Positions 57,097-60,000 of a stretch of 60,000 bases of DNA are shown here, one piece after another. Every line of letters begins with the position of its first letter. Position 1 is the first letter of the stretch. The stretch lies in the NCBI GenBank assembly GCA_950295325.1, contig OX485803.1, forward strand, positions 26,786,001 through 26,846,000, read 5' to 3'. This stretch comes from Polytrichum commune (taxonomy: Eukaryota; Streptophyta; Polytrichopsida; Polytrichales; Polytrichaceae). Below the pieces are notes generated by a model, which was not told where the DNA came from, ran no database searches, and saw only the letters and a list, made by a program, of their open reading frames with translations. The position numbers were made by a program, and so were the translations under genes.

Positions 57097-58017
57097 AATG
57101 GTTGGAAAGCTAAATGGCCAACTTAGAGACATGCACATGTTTGCCTTGAGGATCGAGGTTGTATCAATAAGTGAGTTGCAGAGGAACGGGAAACAAGATT
57201 CATGCAATATTCTTCTCAACTTAAAAGCCTTTCCTTCTCGGGAAGATGTTGCTGAAGTGGATGAAAAGTTCCCATTGTACAATGGTGAAGCTTACCACAT
57301 TGCTTTCTCCTCGATACTTGGGGCATATGCTTTGATGTGGTGTCTTTCTGAACACTAGGCTAGTCGGTGTAGATTATTTAGGTCAGTAAAGCTTAGTGTG
57401 AGGTAAGATATGTGAATTGCAGAGAAACGGGAGACAAGATTGATACAACATTGTTCTCAACTAAAAGGGCTTTCCTTCTTGAAAAGGAGAAGTTGCTGAA
57501 GTGGATGATAGGTTCCCATTGTACAACGGTGAAGGCTTACCACAGTGCTTTCTCCTCAATACTTGGGGCATATGCTTTGATGCGGGGTCTTTCTGAACAT
57601 TAGGCTAGTTGGCGTAGGTTATTTAGGTCAGTAATGCTTAGTTTGAGGGAAGATTCTGTAGTGGCTAAATTTAGTGTTATTAGGTGATAGCTGATGGCTG
57701 TGCTACACCTTTTTATTCACTTTGTTGCTACTGAAACTCAATTTTGACCAAAGGTAGTCACAGCAGATTAATTTGTCCAGAAAGGGATCCTTGTATGTAG
57801 TTCTAGTACAGAAGTAACCATGCTCCTACATGGGGAATCCGATTTATTGTAATTTTACTTGAGTTACATTTACAGGTTGTTATATGTTGGAATTTAAATC
57901 AAAGCAAGTCATTTCTTCTTTACTATGCCTTGCCTGTCTACCTTTTCTCTAGCTCTCAGAGCTCCACTATCTTCATTTTCAATCTTTTCCTACCTAACCA
58001 TGACTCACTCTCTCCAG
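57097..58017 (+). repeat. CHIP 3' flank with a 241-bp tandem duplication
   Basis: Unit 1 (57171-57411) begins gtgagttgcagaggaacggg and unit 2 (57412 to about 57656) begins gtgaattgcagagaaacggg. They stay collinear through cctttccttct, gttgctgaagtggatga, catacttggggcatatgc and tttaggtcagtaa. Divergence is moderate, so the duplication is not recent. It probably lies in the CHIP 3' untranslated region or just beyond. Short open frames in both units are related to each other but match nothing recognised. Confidence 0.7.
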
Positions 58018-59057
58018 TCCGATTAGAAAAATCCGAACTGCCTCCAAAAACAAGAATGCAGGACCTGTGGATGATGATGATGATGATGATGACGACAACA
58101 TCCGTGTCGAGCCAACAGATAGCCCTCCTGCTTCACATACTGGTGAATGTTTAATGTAATTGTTTATTTATTTATTTGGGTTTGATCGGGTGGGGCCATT
58201 GGTTATACTAGAAACCTCAGGTTTAACTAGGCATGCTATTTGCAGATATAGGGGCTGAAGACAATGGTTATGATGATGAGGAGGAGGTGAAGGATGTTGC
58301 TGAGGAGGTTGAGGGGTGTAGTAGTGGAGGTAGGGATGACAATATTGCTCGTCAAGGGATTCATTGGATTGTGGTGCAGGACGAGATCGATCCAGGAAAT
58401 AATGGCCTCCGGAAATGGGAATGTAATGTTGGATCATGTTGTATTTCGTATGCGAGTAAAATGAGGTTACAGGGGCACGTGATGGCCATCCATGCATTCG
58501 AGGAGGTGGAAGCAGGACTGAAGGCCGACCTAAGAAAGGGTGCTTGCACTTTAGAGTTTATTAGTATAATGTATTGTGGGGAGGGTGAACTCACCATTGA
58601 AAACTTCCAGAGTTTCAAATCTAATAAGAAAACTGTTGCTTTGATTAGAAATTGCAAGGAGAGTTGGGCTAAAGTCGACCGGGATGTGTGGGCAGAAGAG
58701 GGTTGGGAGGCCCCTGAGAACACTGAGAAGTCGCAAATCCACCTTGACGAGCTCATCAACTACCACACTCATGCGAAGCATAAAATAATGTAAGAAAACT
58801 TGATGTGTCTTTCTTTATTTGATGAGTTGTGTAATTATACTGTATCTGCAATGATTTGAACTTTGGTTTGCAATGTGTATGATAGGTATGATCACCACAC
58901 AGAGGAATCATATATTGAGGAATGTTGGAACAATCTAAAGCGTCACCGGGTCTTGGAGGAGCCTTTGCGTGTGGATGCATGCATTCAGTCTTCCAAGCTT
59001 TACCACACTAAGGGGCTGTTTACACCATGCACCATGAAGTCGTCCCAAGGCCTGTGA
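58018..59057 (+). CDS. C2H2 zinc-finger-like protein of unknown function, C terminus altered by a MITE; 5' end not found
   Basis: Three exons join cleanly: 58018-58142, 58246-58789 and 58886-59057. Junctions are ACTG|gtgaat...tgcag|ATATAG (phase 1) and ATAAT|gtaagaa...gatag|GTATG (phase 2). The first has a ctctctccag acceptor and an in-frame stop just before it, so at least one earlier exon is missing. The product begins with a run of nine Asp followed by NIRVEPTDSPP, then an acidic stretch (YDDEEE). Next is a C-x4-C-x12-H-x4-H zinc finger (WECNVGSC...GHVMAIH), then a segment of about 100 residues with no known domain (NKKTVALIRNCKESWAKVDRD) and YDHHTEESYIEECWNNLKRHR. After SSKLYHTK the frame runs into the MITE and stops at 59057. 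It may be a host nuclear protein or a domesticated transposon protein. Confidence 0.6.
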
Positions 59058-59566
59058 AATCTGTGGTTGGTTGTTGAACTTATCCCGGGATCACTTTGGT
59101 TTACACCAAGGACAAAATGTCAGTGACCATGGAGTTCGAGGTCTCCGAAAGACATTATTTAAGGCCTACATTATCCATTGACATGGTCCAACGGAGTTTG
59201 CGCTAGGAGAGGCAAAAGAGGTGCTCTAGTAGAGAAAGGCAAGGGCCCATGGTAGAGAAATGTTGTTATAATAAAATTTTAATGATTTGTTTTTGGGGGA
59301 AGAGAAGATGAAGACAAGAGAAGACAAGAGGTCAATTTTGATTTTCTTTCTTTCAAAATTACCTTTTTGGGGTATAAATTAAAAAATCAGCACATTCACT
59401 TTTTGGTGCATGGTCATTCCTCTTGGTCCTCATTTGGTTTACACCTAGTGAGGGGCCCAAAGACTTTGTAAATTGGTTTTTTAAGAAATCGGACCATGTA
59501 AGCTGGACCATCAAGTTGAACCATGGAAAAAGGTCATCTTCCATGGTCCATGGTGTAAACCAACCC
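59012..59566. mobile_element. PIF/Harbinger (Tourist-like) MITE, copy 2, in a coding exon
   Basis: A 555-bp element with termini GGGGCTGTTTACACCATG and CATGGTGTAAACCAACCC. It is flanked on both sides by TAA (59009-59011 and 59567-59569), the 3-bp duplication of PIF/Harbinger elements. It is collinear with the 576-bp copy at 9249-9824. It lies in the last known exon of the zinc-finger-like gene and supplies its present stop codon. Removing it with one TAA restores an open frame for 16 more codons to a TAG at 59616. Confidence 0.88.
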
Positions 59567-59569
59567 TAA

Positions 59570-59923
59570 AGCTGAAACATTGGTTAGTAAAGAGGAGGAT
59601 ACTACAAGTAGATTGTAGGCTTTTCAATAAGGCATGCAAGATCCCTAGGAGTAGTCATTTTTTTGTATATAATTTTCATTTGATTTACAACTTCATTGTT
59701 TGGCCAAATAATTTAATGATTCGATTAGGAAAGAAGATATTTTGGGGGTGCTCTTAAGCAGGCCTTTTTAGTGCAAGAATGGAGCTCTTTCCACCTTATG
59801 GGTATTTTTAATGGCCTTGTCAACCATGAATGCAAAATGTACTTGAAGCCACCCCGATGCAAATATCATTGTTGCCTATCCCATTATTAACTCAAATCAT
59901 AGGCTTGCCATCAAAACTACACT
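59570..59923. other. 3' flank of the zinc-finger-like gene; no further gene recognised
   Basis: The first 49 bases would be the original end of the coding exon, reading AETLVSKEEDTTSRL and stop if the MITE were absent. The remainder is AT-rich and shows no coding similarity. Whether another exon lies downstream cannot be judged. Confidence 0.4.
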
Positions 59924-60000
59924 AAATATGATACTTAGTGTCATATGGCATTTTATGTCACTATGGTAACTTTTTGGCTGAAACTTCTTATTAATAAGTG
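59924..60000. mobile_element. MITE of the CTACACTAAATA family, cut by the window edge
   Basis: It begins CTACACTAAATATGATACTT with agtgtcatatgg after it, the terminal repeat of the family seen at 12154 and 51073. Only 77 bp are inside the window, so the second terminus and target duplication cannot be seen. Confidence 0.55.

Noticed and set aside
57412-57603. Small frame in the second 3' unit of CHIP
   Set aside because: It and its partner in the first unit are open only by chance in the duplicated sequence. Neither shows splice context or similarity.

Overview
This window is nuclear DNA from a streptophyte plant. The evidence is two clearly plant-type, intron-containing genes (a BC10/DUF266-like glycosyltransferase and a CHIP-type TPR/U-box ubiquitin ligase), a Ty3/gypsy chromovirus with the plant initiator-tRNA-Met primer site TGGTATCAGAGC, and CACTA, hAT-like and PIF/Harbinger-like MITEs. 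A Tc1-like transposase, a pogo-like transposase and a LINE carrying RNase H, together with few genes and much AT-rich repeat, fit a large-genome seedless plant (lycophyte, fern or bryophyte) or a charophyte better than a typical angiosperm. That placement is inference. No tRNA, rRNA, CRISPR or prokaryotic operon was seen.

Layout. 1-21.3 kb has no host gene. It holds a decayed LINE (1.8-5.8 kb, minus strand) split by a pogo-like element with perfect TA duplications, then a series of MITEs: PIF/Harbinger-like at 9.2 kb, a CTACACTAAATA-type element at 12.2 kb, a foldback at 12.7 kb, CACTA at 16.6 kb, hAT-like at 17.8 kb and a long-TIR element at 18.4 kb. A long dispersed repeat (19.6-20.9 kb, related copy at 6.6-7.3 kb) and a hairpin-rich tract (13.9-15.8 kb) complete it. 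21.3-28.4 kb carries the glycosyltransferase: two coding exons separated by a 3.7-kb phase-0 intron, with MITEs of one family on both sides. 30.6-40.9 kb is a nested transposon: a Tc1-like element of about 1.7 kb was hit by two solo LTRs of one chromovirus family, and one of those solo LTRs was then hit by a full-length 6.6-kb element of the same family whose two 973-bp LTRs are almost identical. 41.4-44.7 kb is a second copy of the LINE. 44.7-51.3 kb is gene-poor and repeat-rich, with a striking array of mini-hairpins at 50.46-50.71 kb. 51.4-57.1 kb is the CHIP gene (eight coding exons, 337 aa) with a CpG-rich leader. 58.0-59.06 kb is a C2H2 zinc-finger-like gene of unknown role whose last exon contains a 555-bp PIF/Harbinger-like MITE.

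How the genes relate. The three host genes do not form a pathway. CHIP should be a cytosolic HSP70/HSP90 co-chaperone ubiquitin ligase, and the glycosyltransferase a Golgi type II membrane enzyme. Most of the story of the window is transposon stratigraphy. Target-site duplications and reconstructed empty sites give a clear order of events at several loci.
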